The notes beneath the pieces are model-generated. The model saw nothing but the letters and a program-made list of their open reading frames with translations. It made no database searches and had not been told where the DNA came from. From [Eubacterium] saphenum (GTDB lineage Bacteria > Bacillota > Clostridia > Peptostreptococcales > Anaerovoracaceae), in contig SFHC01000013.1 of the NCBI GenBank assembly GCA_004555725.1, forward strand, positions 1-58,470: a stretch of DNA of 58,470 bases, in the 5' to 3' direction. Each line of letters begins with the position of its first letter. The stretch's first letter is position 1. Made by a program: the position numbers and the translations under genes. Below are positions 23,107 to 31,316 of the stretch, in pieces.

Positions 23107-25497
23107 ATGAATAAACGAGTACTTGAAATTCTTGAATATCAGAAAATAATCGGTATGCTGGCAGAAGAAACCGGATCGGACTTATCGCGCGCAATGGCGG
23201 AACACCTGACCCCGGGAAGTGACAGACACGACATAGAAGAAGGACTGAGGTCAACCACGGAAGCGGTTGACCTTATTGTGCGTAAAGGCGCGCTGCCGAC
23301 GGAGGGTCTGTATAACGTTTCTGACGCGGTCAGCCTGGCAAGGAAGGGCGGTGTCCTGACTACACGGGAGCTTCTTCAGATCCAGACCGATCTCAGGATG
23401 GCACAGCAGGTCGTCACCTTTATGAAAGGGGATCTTCCGCCTCTTCCGCAGATTCGTGAACTGGTCGATCTGATCCGGATGCATCCTCAGCTGGAATCTG
23501 ATATCGGACGATGCATCCTGTCAGAAGATGAAATTGCGGACCGCGCGTCGCGTGAGCTGTTCCAGATCCGCAAGAACATCCATCTGGTGAACGAGCAGAT
23601 CCGCAGAAGACTGGAAAAAATCGCTGGAAGCGCCGCCAACCAGCCATATTTACGTGATGCCATCGTGACCATGCGTGACGGGCGTTATGTCATCCCGGTC
23701 AAGAGCGAGCATAAATCCAGATTTCCGGGTATCGTGCATGACCAGTCCAAGGCGGGGTCGACACTGTTTATCGAACCGCAGGTCATCATCGATATGAATA
23801 ATGAACTGAAGGAACTGGAACTGGCCGAGCAGGAGGAGATCCCGAAAATCCTGAGAGATCTGTCCGAACATGTCGGCGAGGTCGGGATTGACCTTCAGCA
23901 TAACCAGGAGCTGATCACAGAGCTTGACTTTATTATGGCAAAAGGCAAACTCAGCTGCAGAATGCAAGGGGCCGAACCGAAGATCGACCCTGGAAAGCCG
24001 CTGATCCTGAAAGACGCACGCCATCCGCTTCTGGATCCGGAAAAAGCCGTTCCGGTATCGGTGGAACTCGGAGGAAACTACCATACACTGGTCATTACCG
24101 GACCGAACACCGGCGGAAAGACACTCACGCTGAAGACGATCGGCCTGCTTCAGCTGATGGCGCAGAGCGGACTCCATATTCCGGCTTCTTCAGAGAGCAG
24201 TCTGCCGATTTACCAGTACATTTTTGCGGATATCGGAGATGAACAGAGCATAGAACAGAGTCTTTCTACGTTCTCTTCCCATATGAAAAACATCGTGTTT
24301 ATCACAAGGAAAGCAGATCAGCGCACACTGGTTCTGCTGGATGAGCTCGGCGGGGGGACCGATCCGACAGAAGGCGCCGCGCTTGCGGTTTCTGTCCTGG
24401 AAGAACTCAGACAGAGAAAGGCGACCACGGCAGCAACCACCCACTATAACGAAGTGAAGAAGTACGCGCTTTCCAGCGAAGACGTGGAGAACGCGTCTAT
24501 GGAATTCAACGTGGAAACTCTCAGTCCGACGTATCGGTTGATGATCGGCGTACCGGGGAGGTCCAACGCATTTGAGATTTCTAAGAAACTCGGCCTGCCT
24601 AAGCGGATCATAGACCGCGCGTCCAGAATGATAGAGCGGGGAGATCTGGAGTTTGAGGACGTCATTTCTGCCATTGATGAGGACAGAAGAAAAGCAGAAG
24701 ACGAACGGCGTGAAGCAGACCGGATCTATGCGTCCATGAAGGCGGAGAAAGAACAGTTCGAGGAAGAGAAAAAACGCTTGGAAAAAGAAAAAGATCAGAT
24801 CCTGGTCGAAGCCAGAAGGCAGGCTCGAAGAATTCTGAAGGACGCCAGAGACACTGCGCATGAAGTCCAGAAGGATCTGAACAAGATTCAGAAGATGGAG
24901 AGCCTTGGCGAGAGAAATAAAGCCCTTGCAAGCAGCAAACACAAGCTGAAGAAAAAAGAGACTCGTTATGCAGAGCATATCGTTCAGCGTGTGAACAGCA
25001 ATCCAGTCGAAGCGTCGCAGCTAGCGGTGGGCGACCGCGTAGAAGTCCTGTCCCTTCACCAGAAAGGGGATCTTTTGACACTTCCGGATGAAAAAGATCA
25101 TGTTGTAGTGCAGCTTGGAATCGCAAAGATGACGGTGCCGCTGAAGGATCTGGTTCTACTGAATGACGGATCGGCCAAGGCCAACAAAAAGAAGACTGTA
25201 TCCGCGCACAGGAGTTCATCCGGCATCCGAAGACGGAAGACCATGTCCGTTTCCACATCCATCGATGTGCGCGGCAAGAACGCAGACGATGCCCGCATGG
25301 ACGTGGAAAAGTATATGGATGATGTCTATATCAGCGGGCTGAAAGAAGTCACCATTATTCACGGCCGCGGAGAAGGCATCCTGAAACAGGAAATTCGCAG
25401 GCTTCTGAAGAGAAACCCGCATATTGCGTCGATTCGTCCCGGAAATTATAATGAGGGTGGCGAAGGTGTCACCATCGTTAAGATGAAAGATGAGTAG
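23107..25497 (+). CDS. mutS2: Endonuclease MutS2
   Basis: A 796-residue MutS2 ATPase that acts on branched DNA or collided ribosomes rather than in mismatch repair. It lacks the MutS mismatch-recognition domain. The core has Walker A GPNTGGKTLTL near residue 335 and Walker B LVLLDELGGGTDPTEG near 410. A coiled coil (about 520-630) leads to the C-terminal Smr domain (about 720-796) with the HGRGEG nuclease motif. Its last codons overlap the region just before the DUF523 gene. Confidence 0.97.
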   Translation: MNKRVLEILEYQKIIGMLAEETGSDLSRAMAEHLTPGSDRHDIEEGLRSTTEAVDLIVRKGALPTEGLYNVSDAVSLARKGGVLTTRELLQIQTDLRMAQQVVTFMKGDLPPLPQIRELVDLIRMHPQLESDIGRCILSEDEIADRASRELFQIRKNIHLVNEQIRRRLEKIAGSAANQPYLRDAIVTMRDGRYVIPVKSEHKSRFPGIVHDQSKAGSTLFIEPQVIIDMNNELKELELAEQEEIPKILRDLSEHVGEVGIDLQHNQELITELDFIMAKGKLSCRMQGAEPKIDPGKPLILKDARHPLLDPEKAVPVSVELGGNYHTLVITGPNTGGKTLTLKTIGLLQLMAQSGLHIPASSESSLPIYQYIFADIGDEQSIEQSLSTFSSHMKNIVFITRKADQRTLVLLDELGGGTDPTEGAALAVSVLEELRQRKATTAATTHYNEVKKYALSSEDVENASMEFNVETLSPTYRLMIGVPGRSNAFEISKKLGLPKRIIDRASRMIERGDLEFEDVISAIDEDRRKAEDERREADRIYASMKAEKEQFEEEKKRLEKEKDQILVEARRQARRILKDARDTAHEVQKDLNKIQKMESLGERNKALASSKHKLKKKETRYAEHIVQRVNSNPVEASQLAVGDRVEVLSLHQKGDLLTLPDEKDHVVVQLGIAKMTVPLKDLVLLNDGSAKANKKKTVSAHRSSSGIRRRKTMSVSTSIDVRGKNADDARMDVEKYMDDVYISGLKEVTIIHGRGEGILKQEIRRLLKRNPHIASIRPGNYNEGGEGVTIVKMKDE

Positions 25498-25507
25498 GTG
25501 GTGCGGA

Positions 25508-25966
25508 ATGTATATCATCAGTGCCTGTCTTATGGGAATAAACTGTAAATACAACGGCGGAAACAATGAAAATGAGGCGGTAAAAAAGTTTGCAGAGCAT
25601 CATTCTGCGGTTCTTGTGTGTCCGGAGACAGAAGGCGGGCTTACTGCGCCGAGAGAACCGGCGGAACGCTCAGGAGACTGCGTCATGAGCCGGTCTGGAA
25701 AAGACTGGACGGAATACTTCCAGGGAGGAGCCCGGGAGGCGTACCGGCGCGCAAGTGCGCAGGCAGCAGAGGCCGGTGAACATCTGGAAGGCGCTGTTCT
25801 GAAAGCCAGAAGCCCGTCCTGCGGTTTCCGCAGAATCTATGACGGAACATTTACAGGAAACTGTACAGACGGAAACGGCTGTTTTGCACAGCTGCTTACG
25901 GAGCATCACATTCCTGTCGCAACAGAAGAAGACCTGGAGAAAAAGCCAGAAGTTAAGGAGAAATAA
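25508..25966 (+). CDS. DUF523 domain protein
   Basis: A 152-residue protein of the DUF523 family, function unknown. The family signatures are present: ISACLMGINCKYNGGNN at the N-terminus, VCPETEGGLTAPREPAE, KARSPSCGF and the C-terminal DGNGCFAQLL. The conserved cysteines suggest a metal or iron-sulfur site, which is an inference. The ATG at 25490 overlaps mutS2; 25508 gives the family start. Only 4 nt separate it from argS. Confidence 0.85.
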   Translation: MYIISACLMGINCKYNGGNNENEAVKKFAEHHSAVLVCPETEGGLTAPREPAERSGDCVMSRSGKDWTEYFQGGAREAYRRASAQAAEAGEHLEGAVLKARSPSCGFRRIYDGTFTGNCTDGNGCFAQLLTEHHIPVATEEDLEKKPEVKEK

Positions 25967-25970
25967 TACG

Positions 25971-27689
25971 ATGATCAATATTAAAGAAGAAATCGCAAAG
26001 CGCATTGCAGAGCATGTCAGTGATCTGACACCTGAACAGATCGCGCAGATTGTTGAAATTCCACAGGATCAGAAAATGGGTGACTATGCGTTCCCATGTT
26101 TCCGCCTGGCCAGGATTTATCATAAAGCGCCGCCGATGATCGCAGCGGATATTGCAGAGCAGCTGCAGGGAGATCCGATGTTTGAGAAGGTCGAGCAGGT
26201 TAACGCTTATGTCAACATGTTCCTTGATAAACAGAAAGTTGCGGAGATTGCTCTTGGCGCCGCTCTGGACAAGGATACCTACGGAAAGAGCGATGAAGGA
26301 AATGGAAAGACGATTGTCATCGACTTCTCTTCCCCGAATATCGCCAAACCATTCCATATCGGCCACATCCGCACGACCGTCATCGGAAATTCGATTTACA
26401 AGATTTATGACGCGCTCGGCTACAACGTTGTCCGCACCAATCATCTCGGCGACTACGGCACACAGTTCGGAAAGATGATCTGCGCATACCGTCACTGGGG
26501 AAATGATGAGGACATCGAGCGCGATCCGATCAAGACGCTTCTCAGCTACTATACTAAGTTCCACGTCGAAGCCGAAAAGGATCCGGAACTGAACGAAGAG
26601 GCCCGGAAGACATTTTACGATCTGGAGCACGGCGGAGAAGATGAAGTCCGCATCTGGAAATGGTTCTCTGACCTGTCTCTTCGCGAATTCAACCGCGTGT
26701 ATGACATGATGGGCATTGAGTTTGACGCCTACGACGGCGAGAGCATGTATTCCGACATGATGCCGGGCGTCATTCAGGAACTGAAGGATAAAGGACTTCT
26801 GCAGGAATCTCAGGGCGCAAACGTCGTTGACCTGACGGAGTATGATCTTCCGCCGGCTCTGATCACCAAGTCCGACGGTACTTCCCTGTACTGCACAAGA
26901 GACCTGGCAACGGCAGAATACCGGAAAGACCACTACAATTTCTACAAGAATATCTACGTTGTTGCTTCCCAGCAGTCCCTGTACTTCAAACAGCTGTTTA
27001 AGGTGCTGGAGCTTATGGGCTACGACTGGGCTGCAGACTGCGTTCATGTTCCGTTCGGCATGGTCGCACTGGAAGAAGGAACGCTGTCCACGAGAAAGGG
27101 CCGCGTCGTTTTCCTGGAGGATGTTCTGAAGAAGGCCGTTGAGAAGACAAAAGAAATCATCAAGGAGAAGAACCCGGACGCCAATCCGGAGAGCATTGAA
27201 GAGGTCGCAAAAGAAGTCGGCATCGGCGCAGTCATGTTCAATGAGCTGTCCAACAGCAGAATTAAGGATTATGTCTTTAAATGGGATCAGGTTCTGAACT
27301 TTGACGGAGAAACAGGTCCGTATATTCAGTATACGCACGCGCGCTGCGCCAGCGTTCTGCGCAAGGCCGGAGAAGAAGCCGTCAGCAGAGCCGCAGCCGG
27401 ATCTGTAGATGCATCTTACCTTACAGGAGACGCTGCATATGAACTGGTGAAACTGCTGTATCAGTATCCGGCGGTAGTTCGCGACGCGGCAGATAAATAC
27501 GAACCGTCCATCGTCACCCGCCACATCATCGATATCGCGCAGGCATATAATAAGTTCTATCATGATGAACACATTCTGGTGGATAACGAGGACGAGAAAC
27601 TGGCTAAGATCGCACTGACGATTGCAGCTAAGAATGCCATCGCTAATGGACTCGGCCTGCTTGGCGTCAAAGCGCCGGACAGAATGTAA
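25971..27689 (+). CDS. argS: Arginyl-tRNA synthetase
   Basis: A 572-residue class I synthetase. It has the N-terminal Add-1 domain, the HIGH motif within SSPNIAKPFHIGHIRTTVIG (near residue 127), the degenerate KMSKS region LSTRKGRVVFLEDVL and the C-terminal DALR anticodon-binding domain (NFDGETGPYIQYTHAR onward to the end). The open frame runs back to 25839, but 25971 follows AAGGAG and gives the family start. Confidence 0.96.
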   Translation: MINIKEEIAKRIAEHVSDLTPEQIAQIVEIPQDQKMGDYAFPCFRLARIYHKAPPMIAADIAEQLQGDPMFEKVEQVNAYVNMFLDKQKVAEIALGAALDKDTYGKSDEGNGKTIVIDFSSPNIAKPFHIGHIRTTVIGNSIYKIYDALGYNVVRTNHLGDYGTQFGKMICAYRHWGNDEDIERDPIKTLLSYYTKFHVEAEKDPELNEEARKTFYDLEHGGEDEVRIWKWFSDLSLREFNRVYDMMGIEFDAYDGESMYSDMMPGVIQELKDKGLLQESQGANVVDLTEYDLPPALITKSDGTSLYCTRDLATAEYRKDHYNFYKNIYVVASQQSLYFKQLFKVLELMGYDWAADCVHVPFGMVALEEGTLSTRKGRVVFLEDVLKKAVEKTKEIIKEKNPDANPESIEEVAKEVGIGAVMFNELSNSRIKDYVFKWDQVLNFDGETGPYIQYTHARCASVLRKAGEEAVSRAAAGSVDASYLTGDAAYELVKLLYQYPAVVRDAADKYEPSIVTRHIIDIAQAYNKFYHDEHILVDNEDEKLAKIALTIAAKNAIANGLGLLGVKAPDRM

Positions 27690-27710
27690 TCAGAGAGAAG
27701 GGGTGAGGAG

Positions 27711-28583
27711 ATGCGTTACGAAGGAGATATTTACAGACCGCCGAGTGAGGCGTGGAGCCTGCTTTGTCAGGTCACTATCGGCTGTTCACATAATACATGT
27801 ACATTCTGCAGCATGTTTAAAGATAAACAATTCCGCGTGCGCAATGTCAATGAAGTGATTGAGGATCTGGAAGACGCGCGCAGAAGGTACCGCAGAATCA
27901 AAAGGATCTTTCTATGTGACGGAGACGCCCTGTGCCTTTCCAACCGCAAGCTCCTCGTCATCCTGAAAAAAATCGAGGAGCTCTTCCCGGAGTGCGAACA
28001 GGTAAATGTCTACGGAAATGCTATCGATGTGCGTCACAAAACCGTTGAAGAACTGAAAGAACTGCATGAACACGGTGTAAAAATCATCTACATCGGCGCA
28101 GAATCCGGGAGCGACCGCGTATTGAAGGCCATCAACAAAGGGTCCACGCGTCAGGAGCTCATCGATGCCGTTCACAGGATTGAAGAGAGCGGGATCAAGG
28201 CGTCCGTGACCTTCATCTCCGGTCTTGCCGGACAGGACGGCTGGAAAGAACATGCTGTTGAATCCGGTACGATGATCAGCGAAATGAACGCGTCATACGT
28301 TGCTCTCCTGACGCTGATGCTCGACCCGCGCGCTCCGCTCACCCAGCAGGTTCAGCGCGGCGAGTTTAAACTACTGGAACCCGAGCAGGTCATCGCAGAA
28401 ACGCGCCTGATGCTCGAGAACATGAATCCGACCAAAACCTGCGTATTCCGCAGCAATCACGCGTCCAACTACTTCTCCCTGGCGGGAAACCTCCCGGAAG
28501 ATAAAGACCGCCTTCTCGCCGAACTCGACCAGGCTGCCCACAACGCCGGCCTTCTGAAAAGTGAAAACATGCGGATGTTATAA
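27711..28583 (+). CDS. Radical SAM protein (COG1032-like)
   Basis: A 290-residue radical SAM enzyme of unknown substrate. The iron-sulfur motif is GCSHNTCTFCSMFKDK near residue 24, with the C-x4-C-x2-C spacing typical of this subgroup, followed by GDALCLSNRKLL and IGAESGSDRVLKAINKG, which are common in B12/Elp3-like radical SAM barrels. No B12-binding domain is visible. It starts 21 nt after argS. Its stop codon lies inside the first unit of the repeat array that fills the following intergenic region. Confidence 0.88.
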   Translation: MRYEGDIYRPPSEAWSLLCQVTIGCSHNTCTFCSMFKDKQFRVRNVNEVIEDLEDARRRYRRIKRIFLCDGDALCLSNRKLLVILKKIEELFPECEQVNVYGNAIDVRHKTVEELKELHEHGVKIIYIGAESGSDRVLKAINKGSTRQELIDAVHRIEESGIKASVTFISGLAGQDGWKEHAVESGTMISEMNASYVALLTLMLDPRAPLTQQVQRGEFKLLEPEQVIAETRLMLENMNPTKTCVFRSNHASNYFSLAGNLPEDKDRLLAELDQAAHNAGLLKSENMRML

Positions 28584-28700
28584 TGGAGTCGTTCTCGCGA
28601 TTCATGAGCCGAAGGCGAAATGAGAGCGATGAAGACTCCTTATGCTGGTGCCGCCCAAGAGCGGGAGCACAGCGAACCGCGATTGGCTAGCGACACGTCG
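28579..28700 (+). repeat. Tandem structured repeat, unit 1
   Basis: A 122-bp unit beginning TATAATGGAGT, its first bases overlapping the radical SAM stop codon. It folds into two hairpins. Hairpin A is closed by ATAA/TTAT and GGAGTC (28585-28590) with GACTCC (28634-28639) and ends in GCC-GAA-GGC. Hairpin B has GTG/CAC and CGC/GCG, CCAA/TTGG, an opposed GA/GA pair and GCGG/CCGC, around a 12-nt loop. Neither function nor family is known to me. Confidence 0.8.
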
Positions 28701-28823
28701 TATAATGGAGTTGCCCCTGCGATCTGCGAGCGTAAGCAATGCAGAGTTAGCGGGAAATCCTTATGCTGGTTCGGCCCAGGAGAGCAAGCCAGAGGTGCCG
28801 CTCGACTGGCAAGCCGAACGTCG
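28701..28823 (+). repeat. Tandem structured repeat, unit 2
   Basis: A 123-bp unit of the same layout but different arm sequences. Its hairpin B has GTTCGGC (28769-28775) with GCCGAAC (28813-28819), CCAG/CTGG, an opposed GA/GA pair and GAGC/GCTC; a 3-nt bulge (CAA) sits where unit 1 has CTA. The shared blocks TATAATGGAGT and TCCTTATGCTGGT anchor the alignment, while paired arms change together. Confidence 0.8.
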
Positions 28824-28885
28824 TATATTACCAAATACGTTCTCGCGATTCATGAGCCGAAGGCGAAATGAGAGCGATGAAGACT
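28824..28885 (+). repeat. Tandem structured repeat, unit 3 (partial)
   Basis: It starts TATATTAC and contains a 48-bp copy (28838-28885) identical to 28590-28637 of unit 1, that is, hairpin A only. Hairpin B is missing; a weaker TATTA/TAATA pairing may replace the outer stem. It ends 23 bp before the ribosome-binding site of the TPR gene. Confidence 0.8.
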
Positions 28886-28921
28886 TAATAAATCATTCGG
28901 ATTACTGCAGGAGGAAAGATA

Positions 28922-29965
28922 TTGAGTAATAATCAACCTGAAAAACACGAAAAGCAGGACAGAATCAAAGAGTATCTGGTCGGCAAGCTGGACGGCTTTT
29001 TCTTTGATACGCTGTCGAATGATTACCTGCGAAGGGCAGATATCGCGGACTTCATGAGAGGCGTGCCGATTCCTCTCCGAAGTGAGGATATCGCAAGAAT
29101 GAAGGAATATGGCACGGTGCGCATTGCAGATGCGATGGCATTTGTGATTGGCTGCGATCCGGAATTTAAGTATCGCGATGCATATATCCGCTACATCAAT
29201 AAATTTTTCCCAGATCAGTTCCCGAAGCTGCTCGTACAGCAGGGCGCAGACAAGGCGAAGGAAGAGGATTTTGAAACGGCATGCGTCTATTTCCGCGCAG
29301 CGCTTCAGATTGATCCGGATTTCATGGATGCCCAGTATTGCTATGCGCGCGCACTGCATGACGCATATGAGAACGGAACCGGCGAAGAATACGTCGGCGT
29401 GTTCAAGGCAGAGTCTCTGCGCGCGTTTGAGACACTTGCAGAGAAGTGGCCGGATTTTGATGAAGGTTACTATTACCTCGGATATGCATATCTGAATCTC
29501 GGTCTGTACCAGAAGGCCGCACTGACTTTTCAGCGTTTCCTTTCTCTGACAAAAAATGAAGAAGCAAGAAAAGAGGTGCAGGATCTCTCCGAGAAACTCG
29601 CGGAGCCCTGCAGGATTGAAGAGGGATGCAATGCGATCATCAGCGGTCGCCTGGAGTCCGGAATCGAGATTCTGTCTGTCTACAAAGATGATCCCCGCTA
29701 CAATGCCTGGTGGCCGCTCTGGTATTATCTCGGCGCTGCCTACCGCGCACTTGGTCTGACACAGGATGCGCTGGATGCTTTTCAGCAGGTGCTGAAACTT
29801 TCACCGAGTAATGCAGAAACCATGCAGCAGCTTGTAGAAATCTATGAGGCTGACGGGTTCGATGAGATGGCAGAAAAATACCGAAAAAAGATTGCAGTGG
29901 TCGAACAGAACCGTGAACTTGACCGGGAACAGAAACGTCAGAATGACGGAATCAAAGCAAACTGA
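28922..29965 (+). CDS. TPR-repeat protein
   Basis: A 347-residue, probably cytoplasmic protein starting at a TTG codon 7 nt after CAGGAGGA. The first 105 residues are not recognised. From about 110 it contains tetratricopeptide-like helix pairs, for example ACVYFRAALQIDPDFMDAQY, YYYLGYAYLNLGLYQKAALT and YYLGAAYRALGLTQDALDA, with a charged C-terminal tail. TPR arrays usually mediate protein contacts. No signal peptide or membrane helix is visible, and neighbours give no clue to its partner. Confidence 0.82.
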   Translation: MSNNQPEKHEKQDRIKEYLVGKLDGFFFDTLSNDYLRRADIADFMRGVPIPLRSEDIARMKEYGTVRIADAMAFVIGCDPEFKYRDAYIRYINKFFPDQFPKLLVQQGADKAKEEDFETACVYFRAALQIDPDFMDAQYCYARALHDAYENGTGEEYVGVFKAESLRAFETLAEKWPDFDEGYYYLGYAYLNLGLYQKAALTFQRFLSLTKNEEARKEVQDLSEKLAEPCRIEEGCNAIISGRLESGIEILSVYKDDPRYNAWWPLWYYLGAAYRALGLTQDALDAFQQVLKLSPSNAETMQQLVEIYEADGFDEMAEKYRKKIAVVEQNRELDREQKRQNDGIKAN

Positions 29966-30051
29966 GATAATCAGCCGAATTGATGAAGCCGTAAGCGGAC
30001 GGAAACAGAATAAACAGCAGAATAAACAGCATGACTACTGTGAAATAACGG

Positions 30052-30075
30052 CCGGGCGATTAATCGCCCGGTTTA
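30052..30075 (+). terminator. Terminator after the TPR gene
   Basis: A perfect 20-nt palindrome (30052-30071) built on CCGGGCGAT is followed by TTTACTGC, so the T tract is short. Just upstream, a 12-bp unit CAGAATAAACAG is tandemly duplicated (30006-30029). Confidence 0.6.
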
Positions 30076-30213
30076 CTGCTATATTGAGATGATTGATGAG
30101 TAAAGAAAATCAGAAGCCTTTTCACAGTGAAAATGCGCCTGGGATTCTCAATTGAGATCATTCCGGCCTGACAGAATTATTTTTGTCTGCAATTGTAGCA
30201 AATGTCAATAAAG

Positions 30214-30241
30214 TAATGAAAAAGCAATGATATTTTCATTA
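30214..30241. promoter_or_regulatory. Inverted repeat upstream of the LytTR gene
   Basis: TAATGAAAA (30214-30222) and TTTTCATTA (30233-30241) form a perfect 9-bp inverted repeat with a 10-bp gap, about 50 bp before the -35 box. It is a candidate activator or repressor site. Confidence 0.45.
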
Positions 30242-30289
30242 AAAACTCATTACGATATAAAGTAATCAGAGTATTATAACGTGTAGTGC

Positions 30290-30318
30290 TTGAATCGGCC
30301 GGAAGGTGAACGTATAAT
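30290..30318 (+). promoter_or_regulatory. Sigma-A-type promoter of the LytTR gene
   Basis: TTGAAT (30290-30295) and TATAAT (30313-30318) have a 17-bp spacer, leaving a leader of about 100 nt. Confidence 0.7.
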
Positions 30319-30427
30319 CAGACCATGTATAGAATAGAATTCAACTTATCGGGTATTTTCAGTGAGCAGCCTGAATTAAGTTGGATTGTTTTTGCGTATT
30401 TTAATTTGGTTCTGAAAAGGAGAGAGA

Positions 30428-31036
30428 ATGAAACAGTCAGAGAGACCAGAACTGAAATATCATGACAGTTCAGATGAAAGACCGGTTGAGATTTCCTGGG
30501 AACTGATGGATCTGCTGTATCAGCATATCAGGGAATCAAGAAATCTGTATAATGCTTGTAAAAAGTATAAGATGCACCGGGAATTACCGTCCGGATGCGA
30601 CAGGATCCCGAGACCTTCAGATGCCGGGAATTCAATTGAAGCAAAGAAATTAGCAGAGCAGGCGCGTCGGAAATTTCTGGATGAGAACGGCAGGATCAAG
30701 AATATGCCAGGGACAGATTATTTTCCTTTTATAACGCGGACGCATACACTGAAAATTAAGCTCTCAGATATTGATTTGTTCCGGTATGAACAAGATCATG
30801 TGATTGTCTGTCTCACCGATGGCAGTAAATATAAGATGGTCGGACGGATGGAAGATACGTATGCGTACTTAACGCCTGATTTTCAGCATGCAATGGCAAG
30901 CTGCATTATAAATATGTCGCATGTGGTGAAAATGCGTGACGCAACGGTGTTCTTTGAAGGCGGACAGAAATTTGTTCTCGGACTGAATAATTTTCACAGA
31001 CTTCGGCACGCATTTAACGGGTATTTACGGGATTAA
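30428..31036 (+). CDS. LytTR-family DNA-binding regulator
   Basis: A 202-residue protein whose C-terminal half (about 98-202) is a LytTR DNA-binding domain: IDLFRYEQDHVIVCLTDG, INMSHVVKMRD and the final LGLNNFHRLRHAF match the ten-stranded fold. The N-terminal 95 residues are charged and lack a receiver domain, membrane helix or known sensor, so how it is activated is unknown. It has its own promoter and no sensor kinase next to it. Confidence 0.82.
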   Translation: MKQSERPELKYHDSSDERPVEISWELMDLLYQHIRESRNLYNACKKYKMHRELPSGCDRIPRPSDAGNSIEAKKLAEQARRKFLDENGRIKNMPGTDYFPFITRTHTLKIKLSDIDLFRYEQDHVIVCLTDGSKYKMVGRMEDTYAYLTPDFQHAMASCIINMSHVVKMRDATVFFEGGQKFVLGLNNFHRLRHAFNGYLRD

Positions 31037-31130
31037 CCGAAGATGCCGGCGGCAGTCGCACTCCGCTGCAGAAATACGACAGGAAGTGACAGTCCCATGA
31101 GGCGTAAGAAATCTTGAGCAGAGATTTTCC

Positions 31131-31159
31131 TTGCATTCATGGATCAAATCAAGTATAAT
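31131..31159 (+). promoter_or_regulatory. Strong sigma-A-type promoter of rpsB-tsf
   Basis: TTGCAT (31131-31136) and a perfect TATAAT (31154-31159) are separated by 17 bp. The predicted start near 31166 gives a leader of about 150 nt. Confidence 0.8.
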
Positions 31160-31165
31160 AATTAT

Positions 31166-31316
31166 GTTTGTGCGGGAGAAGTGCGCGCTGTGAGTGTGGT
31201 TTCTGTCCGCACATCAGCTAGTTCACACATCCGGCTTAAGCGCAGATGGTGCCGCTCATAGAGCGGTTTAATGCGGCAGGCGGCTGGATGGACGTATTAA
31301 CCAGGAGGATATTATC
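31166..31316 (+). promoter_or_regulatory. Structured leader of rpsB, possible ribosomal-protein autoregulatory element
   Basis: The leader is GC-rich and long for a gene with a strong AGGAGG site. GTGCGG (31170-31175) pairs with CCGCAC (31207-31212), and a second hairpin can be drawn near GCCGCTC/GAGCGGT (31250-31266). Ribosomal protein operons often carry such elements, but I cannot match this to a named leader family. Confidence 0.45.

Noticed and set aside
25953..27572. A 539-codon open frame on the minus strand
   Set aside because: It lies wholly opposite argS, has no ribosome-binding site or recognisable motif, and argS is fully supported by its class I synthetase signatures.
28579..28885. 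CRISPR array
   Set aside because: Units are about 122 bp, the exactly repeated 48-mer occurs only twice, spacers are not unique sequences of uniform length, and no cas gene is nearby.
28620..28929. Open frames of 64-95 codons on both strands within the tandem repeat array
   Set aside because: Several frames are open at once because the repeat is GC-rich and stop-poor. Paired changes track RNA stems rather than codons, and none has a fitting ribosome-binding site.
29844..30092. An 82-codon plus-strand frame at the end of the TPR gene
   Set aside because: It overlaps the TPR gene in another frame and runs into the terminator palindrome; no family or start signal supports it.
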